A stretch of DNA of 64,000 nucleotides from Lysobacter oculi (GTDB lineage Bacteria > Pseudomonadota > Gammaproteobacteria > Xanthomonadales > Xanthomonadaceae): NCBI RefSeq assembly GCF_003293695.1, contig NZ_CP029556.1, forward strand, positions 2,242,001-2,306,000. The letters run 5' to 3'. The notes under the pieces were generated by a model that saw only the letters and a list, made by a program, of their open reading frames with translations, did not search any database and was not told the origin of the DNA. Both the position numbers and the translations under genes were made by a program. Shown piece after piece: positions 34,700-45,487 of the stretch (positions are counted from its first letter, which is position 1; each line of letters starts with the position of its first letter).

Positions 34700-36010
34700 A
34701 TGCGCATTCTGCTGATCGCCGCCGGCATCGCCGCCGCCCTCCACGCACCGGGCGCCTTCGCGCAGACCCGGCCCGATGTCGATGCCGCCGCGCGCAAGGT
34801 GCAGGCCGATGTCATCGCCTGGCGACGCGACTTCCACCAGCATCCCGAGCTCTCCAACCGCGAGGAGCGCACCGCCGCGAAGGTGGCCGAGCAATTGCGC
34901 AGGCTCGGCCTCAAGCCGCGCACCGGCATCGCGCACCACGGCGTGGTAGCGATCATAGAAGGCGGCAAGCCCGGCCCGAAGATCGCGCTGCGCGCCGACA
35001 TGGATGCGCTGCCGGTGGCCGAGCAGGTGGACCTGCCGTTCGCATCGAAAGTGACCACCACCTTCAACGGCCAGCAGACCGGCGTGATGCACGCCTGCGG
35101 CCATGACGCACACACCGCGATCCTGCTCGGCGTGGCCGAGGCGCTGGTGTCGATGAAGGACCGGCTGCCCGGCCAGGTGATGCTGATCTTCCAGCCCTCC
35201 GAGGAAGGCGCGCCGCCGCCCGAGGAAGGCGGTGCGCCGCTGATGATCAAGGAAGGCCTGTTCAAGGACTTCAAGCCCGAGGCGGTGTTCGGGCTGCATG
35301 TGTTCTCGACCTTGCCGGCCGGCACCATCGGCTACCGCAAGGGGCCGTTCATGGCCGCCAGCGATTTCTTCAGCGTGCAGGTCACCGGCCGGCAGACGCA
35401 TGGCTCGCGGCCGTGGGGCGGCATCGATCCCATAGTCGCCGGCGCGGATGTCATCGGCACGCTGCAATCCACCATCAGCCGCCGTACCGACATCTCGGCG
35501 CTGCCGGCGGTGCTGACCATCGGCGCGATCCACGGCGGCATCCGCAACAACATCATTCCCGATGAAGTGAAGATGCTCGGCACCCTGCGCACCTTCGACG
35601 ACGGCCAGCGCCGGCGCATCGTCAACGACATGCGCAACGTGATCGAATCGGTCGCCCACGCGCACGGCGCGACCGGCAAGCTGGAGATCGGCGATGAAGC
35701 CGGCAACCCGGTCACCTACAACGACCCGGAGCTCACCGCACGCATCCTGCCCAGCCTGGAAGCGGTGGCCGGCGCCGGCAAGGTGGTGGAGACGCCGCTG
35801 ATCATGGGCGCCGAGGACTTCTCGTACTACGCGAAGGAAGTGCCTTCGGTGTTCTTCTTCGTCGGCTCGACCGCGCCCGGCACCGACCCGCTGACCGCGC
35901 CGTCCAACCACTCGCCGCTGTTCAAGCTGGACGAATCCGCGTTGGATCTCGGTGTGCGCGCGATGCTGCAGCTGAGCCTGGACTACATGGAAGCCGCGCC
36001 GGCGCGTTGA
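34700..36010 (+). CDS. Exported M20 family metallo-amidohydrolase
   Basis: The 436-residue protein has a signal peptide (about 1-21) and an M20D amidohydrolase fold: FHQHPELSN near the start, ALRADMDALPV, the metal-binding MHACGHDAHTA, QPSEEG, and MGAEDFSYY. Relatives hydrolyse N-acyl amino acids such as hippurate or IAA conjugates; the specific substrate is not evident. Periplasmic location is uncommon but recurrent in Xanthomonadaceae. It probably shares an operon with the SIMPL gene. Confidence 0.92.
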   Translation: MRILLIAAGIAAALHAPGAFAQTRPDVDAAARKVQADVIAWRRDFHQHPELSNREERTAAKVAEQLRRLGLKPRTGIAHHGVVAIIEGGKPGPKIALRADMDALPVAEQVDLPFASKVTTTFNGQQTGVMHACGHDAHTAILLGVAEALVSMKDRLPGQVMLIFQPSEEGAPPPEEGGAPLMIKEGLFKDFKPEAVFGLHVFSTLPAGTIGYRKGPFMAASDFFSVQVTGRQTHGSRPWGGIDPIVAGADVIGTLQSTISRRTDISALPAVLTIGAIHGGIRNNIIPDEVKMLGTLRTFDDGQRRRIVNDMRNVIESVAHAHGATGKLEIGDEAGNPVTYNDPELTARILPSLEAVAGAGKVVETPLIMGAEDFSYYAKEVPSVFFFVGSTAPGTDPLTAPSNHSPLFKLDESALDLGVRAMLQLSLDYMEAAPAR

Positions 36011-37834
36011 TCACGGCGGCGGCGCGGCGTCCTCGCGCTTGAGGACTTCGGCCAGCAGGCCTTCGCCCAGTTCGGCCTCGAACAACTGCTCCAGTTCGCG
36101 GCGCGCCTCCTGCGAGGTCTGGCGCAGCGCGTCCTCGTCGTCATAGACCAGATGCTGGGCGCGCAGCAGGCGTTCGTCGTGTTCGCGGAAACGCTGCGCG
36201 CGGTCGTCGGCCAGGTCGCGCGGCAGGCCCAGCGCCACCATCACGTCGCGGCCCATCTCCAGGCTGGAACCGAAGGTCTCGCGGATTGGCTTCACCCCGA
36301 AATCCATCAGCTTCCACGCATGCACGCGATCACGCGCACGCACGAAGATCTTGGCGTCGGGCCGCATCCGCCGCAGCAGGCGGACGATCCGCAGGCTGTC
36401 TTCCACCTTGTCCACCGCGACCACGAACACCTTGATGTTGTCGATGCCGGCCGCGCGCAGCAGATCGGGCTTGGACGGGTCGCCGTAGTAGATGGGGTTG
36501 CCGAAGCGGCGGAAGAACTCCACCTGCTCGACATCCGGGTCGATGGCGACGAAGCGGATCCGCTGCGAAAACAGCATGCGCGCGATGATCTGGCCGAAGC
36601 GCCCGAAGCCGGCGATCAGCACCTGCGGCGCGTCATCGGGGATTGCGTCGAAGGGCTGGCTGGGCGCGCCGCTGCGCTTGTGCTTGAGCGCGGCGGCCAG
36701 GCCCAGCACCAGCAGCGGCGTGGCCGCCATCGACAGGCCGACGATCGCAGTCAGCCGGTCGTGCAGGGCCTTGCCGATGAGCCCGGCGCGGTCGGCTTCG
36801 CTGAACACCACGAAGGCGAACTCGCCGCCCAGCGCCAGCACGCCGGCCAGCAGCAATGCGCCGCGCCCGTCCAGCTTGCCGGGGAAGCGCCCGATGAGCG
36901 TGAGCAGGGTGAACTTCACCGCCAGCAGCACCAGCACGCCGGTGGCGATCAAGCCCGGTGCCTGGGCCACCGCACGCAGGTCGATGCTCATGCCGACCGC
37001 CATGAAGAACAGGCCGAGCAGCAGGCCTTCGAATGGCTGGATCTGCGATTCCAGCTCGTGGCGGAATTCGGAATCCGCCAGCAGGACGCCGGCCAGGAAT
37101 GCGCCCAGACCGGCGCTCAGGCCGGCCAGCTGCAACATCCACGCACTGCCCAGCACCACCAGCAGGGCGGCGGCGGTGAACACCTCGGGCATCTGGGTGC
37201 GGGCGATGATGCGGAACAGATGACGCAGCAGCAAGCGTCCGCCGGCGACCAGCAGTACGATCGCGCCGACGCCCTTGGCGACCGCCAGCCATGGCGAGCC
37301 GGTTTCCATCGCCGCCCGCGCACTGCCGAGCAGCGGGATGGCGGCCAGCAGCGGGATCGCCGCCAGGTCCTGGAACAGCAGGATGGCGAAGGCCAGCCGC
37401 CCGTGCGGGGCCTGCAGTTCGCCGCGCTCGGACAGCAGCTGCAGGCCGACCGCGGTGGAGGACAGTGCCAGCGCCATGCCGATCACCAGCGCGGTCTTCC
37501 AGCCCATGTCCTGGGTCATCGCCAGCGCGCCCAGCGCCAACGTGCACAGCGCGACCTGCAGGCCGCCGATGCCGAACACCGGCCCACGCATCGCCTTCAG
37601 CCGCGGCAGCGACAGTTCCAGCCCGATGACGAACAGCATCATCACCACGCCGATCTCGCTCGCGGTCAGCACGCGCTCGGGGTCGTGCACCACCTTCAGC
37701 GCATGCGGGCCCAGCAGCACGCCGACGAACAGGTAGCCCAGCACCGCACCCAGCCCGAAGCGCTTGAACACCGGCACCGCGACGACCGCCGCCAACAGGA
37801 ACACCAACGCGAGTTCGAGACCACCACCGTGCAT
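36011..37834 (-). CDS. KefB/KefC-type monovalent cation:proton antiporter
   Basis: The 607-residue protein has 12-13 membrane helices (Na+/H+ exchanger domain, residues 1-380) and a C-terminal RCK/TrkA-N domain beginning [18 protein letters not shown] (about 410) with a Rossmann nucleotide site. That is the Kef layout: glutathione-gated potassium efflux. I chose the ATG at 37834 because AGGAGG lies 5 nt upstream; the GTG at 37840 would overlap it. No separate KefF/KefG partner is adjacent. The stop directly abuts the convergent amidohydrolase stop. Confidence 0.9.
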   Translation of the reverse strand: MHGGGLELALVFLLAAVVAVPVFKRFGLGAVLGYLFVGVLLGPHALKVVHDPERVLTASEIGVVMMLFVIGLELSLPRLKAMRGPVFGIGGLQVALCTLALGALAMTQDMGWKTALVIGMALALSSTAVGLQLLSERGELQAPHGRLAFAILLFQDLAAIPLLAAIPLLGSARAAMETGSPWLAVAKGVGAIVLLVAGGRLLLRHLFRIIARTQMPEVFTAAALLVVLGSAWMLQLAGLSAGLGAFLAGVLLADSEFRHELESQIQPFEGLLLGLFFMAVGMSIDLRAVAQAPGLIATGVLVLLAVKFTLLTLIGRFPGKLDGRGALLLAGVLALGGEFAFVVFSEADRAGLIGKALHDRLTAIVGLSMAATPLLVLGLAAALKHKRSGAPSQPFDAIPDDAPQVLIAGFGRFGQIIARMLFSQRIRFVAIDPDVEQVEFFRRFGNPIYYGDPSKPDLLRAAGIDNIKVFVVAVDKVEDSLRIVRLLRRMRPDAKIFVRARDRVHAWKLMDFGVKPIRETFGSSLEMGRDVMVALGLPRDLADDRAQRFREHDERLLRAQHLVYDDEDALRQTSQEARRELEQLFEAELGEGLLAEVLKREDAAPPP

Positions 37835-37881
37835 GCGCACCTCCTGCCGGGATTATGCGGGCGGCACGCACGCGCAGCGCG

Positions 37882-37887
37882 GATAAT
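37882..37887 (+). promoter_or_regulatory. -10-like hexamer for queF
   Basis: GATAAT lies exactly 6 nt before the queF ATG, predicting a leaderless transcript. It falls in the 59-bp gap shared with the divergent Kef gene. Confidence 0.5.
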
Positions 37888-37893
37888 GGCGCG

Positions 37894-38718
37894 ATGAACA
37901 CGCACAACACCCCGGCCGGCAGCCTGCTTGGCCGCGAGACCGCCTATCCCGACCGCTACGACGCCGGCCTGCTGTTCCCCATTCCGCGCGCCGGTGCCCG
38001 CGCCGAACTGGGTGTCGATGACGCCGCGTTGCCCTTCGTCGGCCACGACCGCTGGCATGCCTACGAACTCGGCTGGCTCGACCTGCGTGGCAAGCCGCAT
38101 GCCGCGACCGCCACCTTCCAGGTGCCGGCGGATTCGCCGAACCTGATCGAATCCAAGTCCTTCAAGCTCTATCTCAACTCGTTCAACCGCGAGCGGGTGG
38201 GCGATGACGCGGCGCTGCGGGCGCGCATCGAAACCGATCTCTCGGCCGCCGCCGGTGCGCCGGTGACGATGGCCTTCGGACTGCCGCCGATGGCCGGAGC
38301 GTGGGATGCGGCGTGCATCGACGGCCTCGACATCGACATCGACGACTACGGCCCGCCCAACGCCGCGCACCTGCACGCGGCCACGGACGACATTGCCGAA
38401 GAGTGGCTGTATTCGGAACTGCTGAAATCCAATTGCCCGGTGACCGGCCAGCCGGACTGGGCGACGGTGGTGATCGGCTATCGCGGCCCGCGCATCGACC
38501 GCGCCGGCCTGCTGCGCTACCTGGTGAGCTTCCGCGACCACTGCGAATTCCACGAGCAGTGCGTCGAACGCATCCACATCGACCTGCACGCCCGCTGCCG
38601 CCCCGAATGGCTGTCGGTGGAGGCGCGTTACACGCGGCGCGGCGGCCTCGACATCAACCCGTGGCGGGCGACGCCGGGCATCGACGCGCCTCCGGCGTTG
38701 CGCGATCCCCGCCAGTGA
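37894..38718 (+). CDS. queF: NADPH-dependent 7-cyano-7-deazaguanine reductase QueF
   Basis: QueF reduces preQ0 to preQ1 in queuosine synthesis. The 274-residue, two-T-fold (E. coli-type, unimodular) enzyme has the NADPH-binding block [13 protein letters not shown] (86-98), the thioimide-forming Cys181 in [10 protein letters not shown] with Asp188, and FHEQCVERI near the C-terminus. No other queuosine gene is in the window. Confidence 0.96.
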   Translation: MNTHNTPAGSLLGRETAYPDRYDAGLLFPIPRAGARAELGVDDAALPFVGHDRWHAYELGWLDLRGKPHAATATFQVPADSPNLIESKSFKLYLNSFNRERVGDDAALRARIETDLSAAAGAPVTMAFGLPPMAGAWDAACIDGLDIDIDDYGPPNAAHLHAATDDIAEEWLYSELLKSNCPVTGQPDWATVVIGYRGPRIDRAGLLRYLVSFRDHCEFHEQCVERIHIDLHARCRPEWLSVEARYTRRGGLDINPWRATPGIDAPPALRDPRQ

Positions 38719-38809
38719 GCGCGACCTGCATCCTTCATCCGGGCGCGATGTTTTCTTAACAGACGCCATGCGAGCCTGCCGCCGTCATCCCCACATGATG
38801 GAGGCCGCC

Positions 38810-39136
38810 ATGGCCAACCCCAGCAACGATCCCTCCAAGCTCTCGCTCGCCGGCCTGGGCGGCAACAAGGACGGCGATTTCTCCGGCGTCACCGGTGGCA
38901 ACAGCGCCAGCGGCGACAAGGCCGATTTCTCGGCGGTCACCGGTGGCAGCAGTGCCGCGGTGGGCGCGGGCGGCGGCAGCCAGAGCTACACGGTGAAGTC
39001 CGGCGATTCGCTGTCGAAGATCGCCAAGCAGGTCTATGGCGATGCCAAGCAGTGGCAGCGCATCTACGAAGCCAACCGCGACCAGATCAAGGACCCGGAC
39101 CTGATCCATCCGGGCCAGACCTTCCAGATTCCCTGA
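38810..39136 (+). CDS. LysM domain-containing small protein
   Basis: The 108-residue protein, from the ATG at 38810 (GGAGG 5 nt upstream), has an N-terminal low-complexity region with a duplicated DFSxVTGG motif (about 24 and 42) and a C-terminal LysM domain (SYTVKSGDSLSKIAKQVYG to IHPGQTFQIP). It lacks a signal peptide and the BON domain of YgaU/Kbp, so it may be cytoplasmic or non-classically exported. LysM binds peptidoglycan or, in Kbp-like proteins, helps respond to potassium; the neighbouring Kef gene makes the latter worth noting only as a guess. Confidence 0.82.
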   Translation: MANPSNDPSKLSLAGLGGNKDGDFSGVTGGNSASGDKADFSAVTGGSSAAVGAGGGSQSYTVKSGDSLSKIAKQVYGDAKQWQRIYEANRDQIKDPDLIHPGQTFQIP

Positions 39137-39180
39137 ACTTGCTGCTAAATAGTCCCGCACCCCTTTCTCCAGGAGTTCCA

Positions 39181-39669
39181 ATGAACCGCAAGCACCTCAC
39201 GATCGCACTGGCCTCCGCGCTGGTGGCCACCGTCGGCATCACCGGCTGCAAGAAGAAGGAAGAGCCGGTCGTCACCCCGCCGCCGGCCGCCGAAGCCCCG
39301 GCCAGCACCGTGCCGGCTCCGGAACCGATTCCGTCCGCCGCCCCGGCCACCATCGTCGCGGTCGAGCTGGGCAATGCGATCGGCGCCGACAACCGCGTCA
39401 CCGCCGCCAATGCCGTGTTCGGCAAGACCGACACCATCTACGCCTCGATCAACACCAGTGGCGCGGCCACGGCGACCAACAAGCTCAACGCCAAGTGGTC
39501 CTACCAGGATGGTCAGACCGTCCACACCGAAGATCGCGCGATGCAGGGCGCGGACACCATCTACGAGTTCCACATCAACAACCCGAAGGGCTGGCCGGTC
39601 GGCAAGTACAAGGTCGACATCACCATCGATGGCGGCCAGCTGCAGACCCGCGAGTTCGAGGTCAAGTAA
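39181..39669 (+). CDS. Small lipoprotein, function unknown
   Basis: The 162-residue protein has a lipobox (VGITGC, Cys23) followed by KKKEE and a Pro/Ala-rich linker, then a beta-rich domain of about 100 residues (VTAANAVFGKTDTIYASINT, KYKVDITIDGGQ). A CAGGAG ribosome site precedes the ATG. The domain resembles those that carry beta-sandwich ligand-binding modules, but I do not recognise the family. A strong terminator follows. Confidence 0.8.
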   Translation: MNRKHLTIALASALVATVGITGCKKKEEPVVTPPPAAEAPASTVPAPEPIPSAAPATIVAVELGNAIGADNRVTAANAVFGKTDTIYASINTSGAATATNKLNAKWSYQDGQTVHTEDRAMQGADTIYEFHINNPKGWPVGKYKVDITIDGGQLQTREFEVK

Positions 39670-39684
39670 TCGTCTTCCAAGTAA

Positions 39685-42090
<2,406 letters not shown>

Positions 42091-42114
42091 GTGCCTGGTC
42101 ATGTGTCGATGTGG

Positions 42115-42145
42115 AAAGCCCGGCGATGCCGGGCTTTTCTTTTGT
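42115..42145 (+). terminator. Intrinsic terminator of icd
   Basis: AAAGCCCGGC (42115-42124) pairs with GCCGGGCTTT (42128-42137) around GAT, followed by TTCTTTTG. Confidence 0.9.
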
Positions 42146-42230
42146 CAATGACGAAGCGGGGCCGCGCGGCACATCCGTTTCATCCGCCGCGCGCTAAGCT
42201 GCCGGCCAGACAAATTCCCGGAGAATCGAG

Positions 42231-43091
42231 ATGACCATGCCGCGTGTTTCCGCTGTCCTCACCGGCGTCGCGCTCTGCCTGCTCGCCGCCTGCACCCATG
42301 TCCCCGGCACGCGCGCGGAAGCCGCCGCGCAGGTCAACCGCGCCTGGGCCGAAGCCGATGCTTCGCTGCTCGCGCAGGCCATTGCCGGCACCTGGCGCGA
42401 GCCGGCCAACCGCGCGCGTGACGGCTATCGCCATCCGCAGCAGACGCTCGAATTCCTCCGCGTCGGCAGCCGCAGCCGCGTCATCGAAATCAGCCCCAGC
42501 ACCGGCTGGTACAGCGAGATCCTCGCGCCCTACCTGCGTGCATCCGGCACCTACGTCGCCGCCAATGCCGCCGCGCCCGCCGACAGCGGCGCCGGCAAAC
42601 GCGCCACCGGCTTGAAGGCGAAGTTCGCCGGCGAGCCCGCGCACTACGACCGCGTGCAGTGGCTGGAATACGACGGCAAGGCGCCCGCGTTCGGCGCGCC
42701 CGGTTCGGCGGATGTGGTGCTGACGTTCCGCAACGTCCACAACTGGGTGGCGGGCGACAACGCCGATGCCTATTTCAAGGCCTTTTTCGATGTGCTGAAG
42801 CCGGGCGGCGTGCTCGGCGTGGTGGACCATCGCGCCAAGCCGGGCACGTCGCTGGAGGCGATGAAGAAGTCGGGTTACCTGACCGAGGCGCTGGTGATCG
42901 ACCTCGCCACGCGTGCCGGCTTCCAGCTGGATGCACGGAGCGAGGTCAACGCCAACCCGAAGGACACCGCCGACCACCCCAATGGCGTGTGGACGCTGCC
43001 GCCGACCAACCGCAACGACGGCAAGGACGTCGCGAAGTACAGGGCCATCGGCGAAAGCGACCGCATGACGCTGCGCTTCGTCAAACACTGA
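42231..43091 (+). CDS. Class I SAM methyltransferase-like lipoprotein
   Basis: The 286-residue protein begins with a lipoprotein signal (CLLAAC, Cys21), so the mature protein should face the periplasm. The body is a class I methyltransferase-like fold: VIEISPSTGWYSEILAPYL (degenerate motif I, with SPSTG where EXGXGXG is usual), ADVVLTFRNVHNW, FFDVLKPGGVLGVVDHRA. It matches the predicted-methyltransferase group seen in many gammaproteobacteria. SAM is not known in the periplasm, so it may bind another ligand. A GGAGAA ribosome site precedes the start. Confidence 0.87.
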   Translation: MTMPRVSAVLTGVALCLLAACTHVPGTRAEAAAQVNRAWAEADASLLAQAIAGTWREPANRARDGYRHPQQTLEFLRVGSRSRVIEISPSTGWYSEILAPYLRASGTYVAANAAAPADSGAGKRATGLKAKFAGEPAHYDRVQWLEYDGKAPAFGAPGSADVVLTFRNVHNWVAGDNADAYFKAFFDVLKPGGVLGVVDHRAKPGTSLEAMKKSGYLTEALVIDLATRAGFQLDARSEVNANPKDTADHPNGVWTLPPTNRNDGKDVAKYRAIGESDRMTLRFVKH

Positions 43092-43205
43092 GTCCTGTCG
43101 GGTGCGATCCGGCGCGTCTTCCACATGCCGCGCCTCGGGGTTTCTCTTCGAGGTGGCGATGTCGCAGCGGCCCGCACGAACGACTTGCCCACATCACCCA
43201 CACCG

Positions 43206-43751
43206 ATGCTGATCGCCTTCAACAAACCGTTCGGCGTCCTCTGCCAGTTCACCGACCGCAGCGATCCGCCGCGCCCGACGCTGGCCGGCTTCGGCCTGCC
43301 GCCGGATGTGTACCCGGCCGGCCGCCTGGATTTCGATTCCGAAGGCCTGCTGCTGCTCACCGACGACGGGGCGCTCGCCCATCGCCTCACCGACCCGCGC
43401 CACAAAGAACCCAAGACCTACTGGGTGCAGGTGGAAGGCACGCCCGATGACGCGAAACTCGACGCGCTCCGCCGCGGCGTGGCGCTGAAGGACGGACTGA
43501 CCCGGCCGGCCGCCGCGCGCCACATCGACCCGCCCGATCCCTGGCCGCGTGACCCGCCGGTGCGCTTCCGCAAATCGGTGCCCGATGCGTGGCTGGAACT
43601 CACCATCCGCGAGGGCCGCAACCGCCAGGTGCGGCGGATGACGGCGGCGGTCGGCCTGCCGACCTTGCGCCTGATCCGTGTGGCGATGGGCGATGTCGCG
43701 ATCGCCGGTCTCGCGCCCGGCGAATGGCGCAGCCTGAACCGCGCCGGATGA
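43206..43751 (+). CDS. rluE: Pseudouridine synthase, RluE/RsuA family
   Basis: The 181-residue enzyme lacks an S4 domain and matches RluE, which makes a pseudouridine in 23S rRNA. The catalytic Asp is in YPAGRLDFDSEGLLLLTDDG, with FNKPFGVLCQF at the N-terminus, PKTYWVQVEG, and REGRNRQVRRMTAAVGLPTLRLIRV. The start at 43206 has no obvious ribosome site. The next gene begins after a 93-bp gap with its own promoter. Confidence 0.9.
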   Translation: MLIAFNKPFGVLCQFTDRSDPPRPTLAGFGLPPDVYPAGRLDFDSEGLLLLTDDGALAHRLTDPRHKEPKTYWVQVEGTPDDAKLDALRRGVALKDGLTRPAAARHIDPPDPWPRDPPVRFRKSVPDAWLELTIREGRNRQVRRMTAAVGLPTLRLIRVAMGDVAIAGLAPGEWRSLNRAG

Positions 43752-43797
43752 ACAATTCAGGTTAAGCGGGTCGCATTCAGCCTGTTCCCTGCAACCG

Positions 43798-43830
43798 TAT
43801 ACTCCAATGACTCATGGACAGTCTGTCCAT
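43798..43830 (+). promoter_or_regulatory. Promoter and 17-bp palindrome before the hybrid kinase gene
   Basis: TATACT (43798-43803) is a good -10 box with a poor -35 (TTCAGC). Just downstream, ATGGACAG-T-CTGTCCAT (43814-43830) is a perfect 17-bp palindrome overlapping the predicted start of the message and ending near the ribosome site. It could be a repressor operator or a 5' mRNA hairpin. Confidence 0.5.
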
Positions 43831-43844
43831 CCGGGGATCGCCGC

Positions 43845-44981
43845 TTGCCGAACACCATCAGTACCGTCGCGGGTCGCATCCTGCTGGTCGACGACCAGCC
43901 CGCCAACCTGCGCGTGGTCACCATGCTACTGCAGCGCCGGCATTACGAAGTGGCGACGGCCAACGACGGGCGCAGCGCGTTGGAAGCGTGCCATCGCTTC
44001 AAGCCCGACCTGATCCTGCTCGACATGATGATGCCGGGCATGGATGGCTTCGAGCTGATGCGCGAGATCAAGCTCGACCCCGAGTTGATGCGGATCCCCA
44101 CCGTCTTCCTCACCGCCGCGCAGGACCGCGATTTGCTGCTGCGCGCGTTCGATGTCGGCGCGGTCGACTACGTCACCAAGCCCTTCATCCCCGAGGAACT
44201 GCTGGCGCGGGTCAACGCCCACATCGTCCTCAAGCTGACGCGCGACCGGCTCGAGCGCGTCGCGCAGGAGCGCCAGGACCTGGTCAACCTGGTCGCCCAC
44301 GACCTCAAAAACCCGCTCACCAGCGTGCTGTTCGCCAGCGACATGTTGCGCCAGCCCGACTGCAATCCCGAACGCGCGCCGCGCTACCTCGAAGTGATCT
44401 GCGAAGCGACGCAGGACGCCATCGGCTACATCCGCAGCTATCTGGAAACGCAGTCGCGCCGCCGCGACACCGACGGTCCGCCGCCGCGTGCATCGCTGCG
44501 CGAGACGGTGGAATGGCTGGTGGGCCGCTACGCCTTTCAGCTGGAAGCGCGTGGCCTGCAGATCGTCACCCAGGTCCCGACTCAGCCCTGCGAAGTCGGC
44601 ATCGACCCCAAAGTGCTGCGCCAGGTCGCCGAGAATCTGGTGACCAATGCCAGCAAGTACGCATCCGAAGGCAAGGAGCTCGAATTCCAGGTGCGCCCCG
44701 GTGCGGAAGGCTATTGGCAGCTGCATGTGTCGGACCGCGGGCCGGGCATCCCGGCATCCAAGCAGCGCGAACTGTTCAAGCCGTTCACCCGGCTGGTCGA
44801 GAACGATGGCGACCACAACTCCAGCGGCCTCGGTCTTTCGCTGGCGCGCCAGATCATCATGAATGCCGGCGGCCACCTGTTCTACGAAGACCGTGAGGGC
44901 GGCGGCTCGCGTTTCATCATCGAGTTGCCGGAAGCCGGGCGCGAATTGCCCGCGGCACCGGAAACCGTCGCCGGCCTCTGA
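43845..44981 (+). CDS. Response regulator-histidine kinase hybrid (REC-HisKA-HATPase)
   Basis: The 378-residue soluble protein has an N-terminal receiver domain (D16-D17, phospho-acceptor D60, K112), then a HisKA dimerisation helix with His152 (LVAHDLKNPLTS) and a HATPase domain (N box QVAENLVTNASKYA, G1 DRGPGIP, G2 GLGLSLA). There is no membrane segment, so it takes input through the receiver from another kinase or a cytoplasmic signal. The only in-frame start near the domain is TTG at 43845, after GGGGATCG; the codon is rare but fits. Output partner unknown. Confidence 0.88.
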   Translation: MPNTISTVAGRILLVDDQPANLRVVTMLLQRRHYEVATANDGRSALEACHRFKPDLILLDMMMPGMDGFELMREIKLDPELMRIPTVFLTAAQDRDLLLRAFDVGAVDYVTKPFIPEELLARVNAHIVLKLTRDRLERVAQERQDLVNLVAHDLKNPLTSVLFASDMLRQPDCNPERAPRYLEVICEATQDAIGYIRSYLETQSRRRDTDGPPPRASLRETVEWLVGRYAFQLEARGLQIVTQVPTQPCEVGIDPKVLRQVAENLVTNASKYASEGKELEFQVRPGAEGYWQLHVSDRGPGIPASKQRELFKPFTRLVENDGDHNSSGLGLSLARQIIMNAGGHLFYEDREGGGSRFIIELPEAGRELPAAPETVAGL

Positions 44982-45003
44982 GCCACGCGATCCGCGCCCA
45001 CGA

Positions 45004-45029
45004 AAAAGCCGCCCCGAAAGGCGGCTTTT
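45004..45029. terminator. Bidirectional intrinsic terminator
   Basis: AAAAGCCGCC (45004-45013) pairs with GGCGGCTTTT (45020-45029) around CCGAAA. With A-rich and T-rich edges it can serve the rightward kinase gene and the leftward small-protein gene that ends at 45051. Confidence 0.88.
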
Positions 45030-45050
45030 GTTTATGACGATGTGGAGGCG

Positions 45051-45371
45051 TCAGCTGCTCTTGCGACGGCTGCCGCGCTTGGCTTCGACGCGCTTGGCGC
45101 TGCCTTCGATCGGCGCATCGGCCTCAAGACGCTTGGCGCGACGACGGGCGGCGTACCAGAGCAGGCCCGCGCCCGCCGCAGCCGCCACGGCGACCGCCGG
45201 GTTGCGGCGCACGAAGCGGGTGGCGACGCGCGTGCCGGTGCGCATCGCGCCGAGCGCCGCGCCGGTTTCGACCCACTTCAATGCCTTGTCCGGCATCGAA
45301 TGCTTGAGGCTGCCGCCCAGCTGGCTGGCGATATCCGATGCGCGGCCGGCGATGTCTTCCAACTTGCTCAT
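45051..45371 (-). CDS. Small membrane-associated protein (YqjD/ElaB-like layout), unknown function
   Basis: The 106-residue protein starts at the ATG at 45371 (MSKLEDIAGRASDIASQLGG). It has an N-terminal amphipathic helix, one hydrophobic helix ([20 protein letters not shown]) and a very basic, Arg/Lys/Ser-rich tail ending RGSRRKSS. The layout recalls ribosome-associated inner-membrane proteins such as YqjD/ElaB, but sequence identity is not obvious. The stop is 22 bp from the shared terminator. Confidence 0.65.
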   Translation of the reverse strand: MSKLEDIAGRASDIASQLGGSLKHSMPDKALKWVETGAALGAMRTGTRVATRFVRRNPAVAVAAAAGAGLLWYAARRRAKRLEADAPIEGSAKRVEAKRGSRRKSS

Positions 45372-45487
45372 GCTGACTCCCTGCGCGAATGCGCGTGCGG
45401 TGAACGTGACCGCAGTCTGCGGGCGCAACCGTTTCCACTGCGTGAGCGGGATGCGCGGAATCCGGCTGTGGGCTGAACGTGGCGGCT

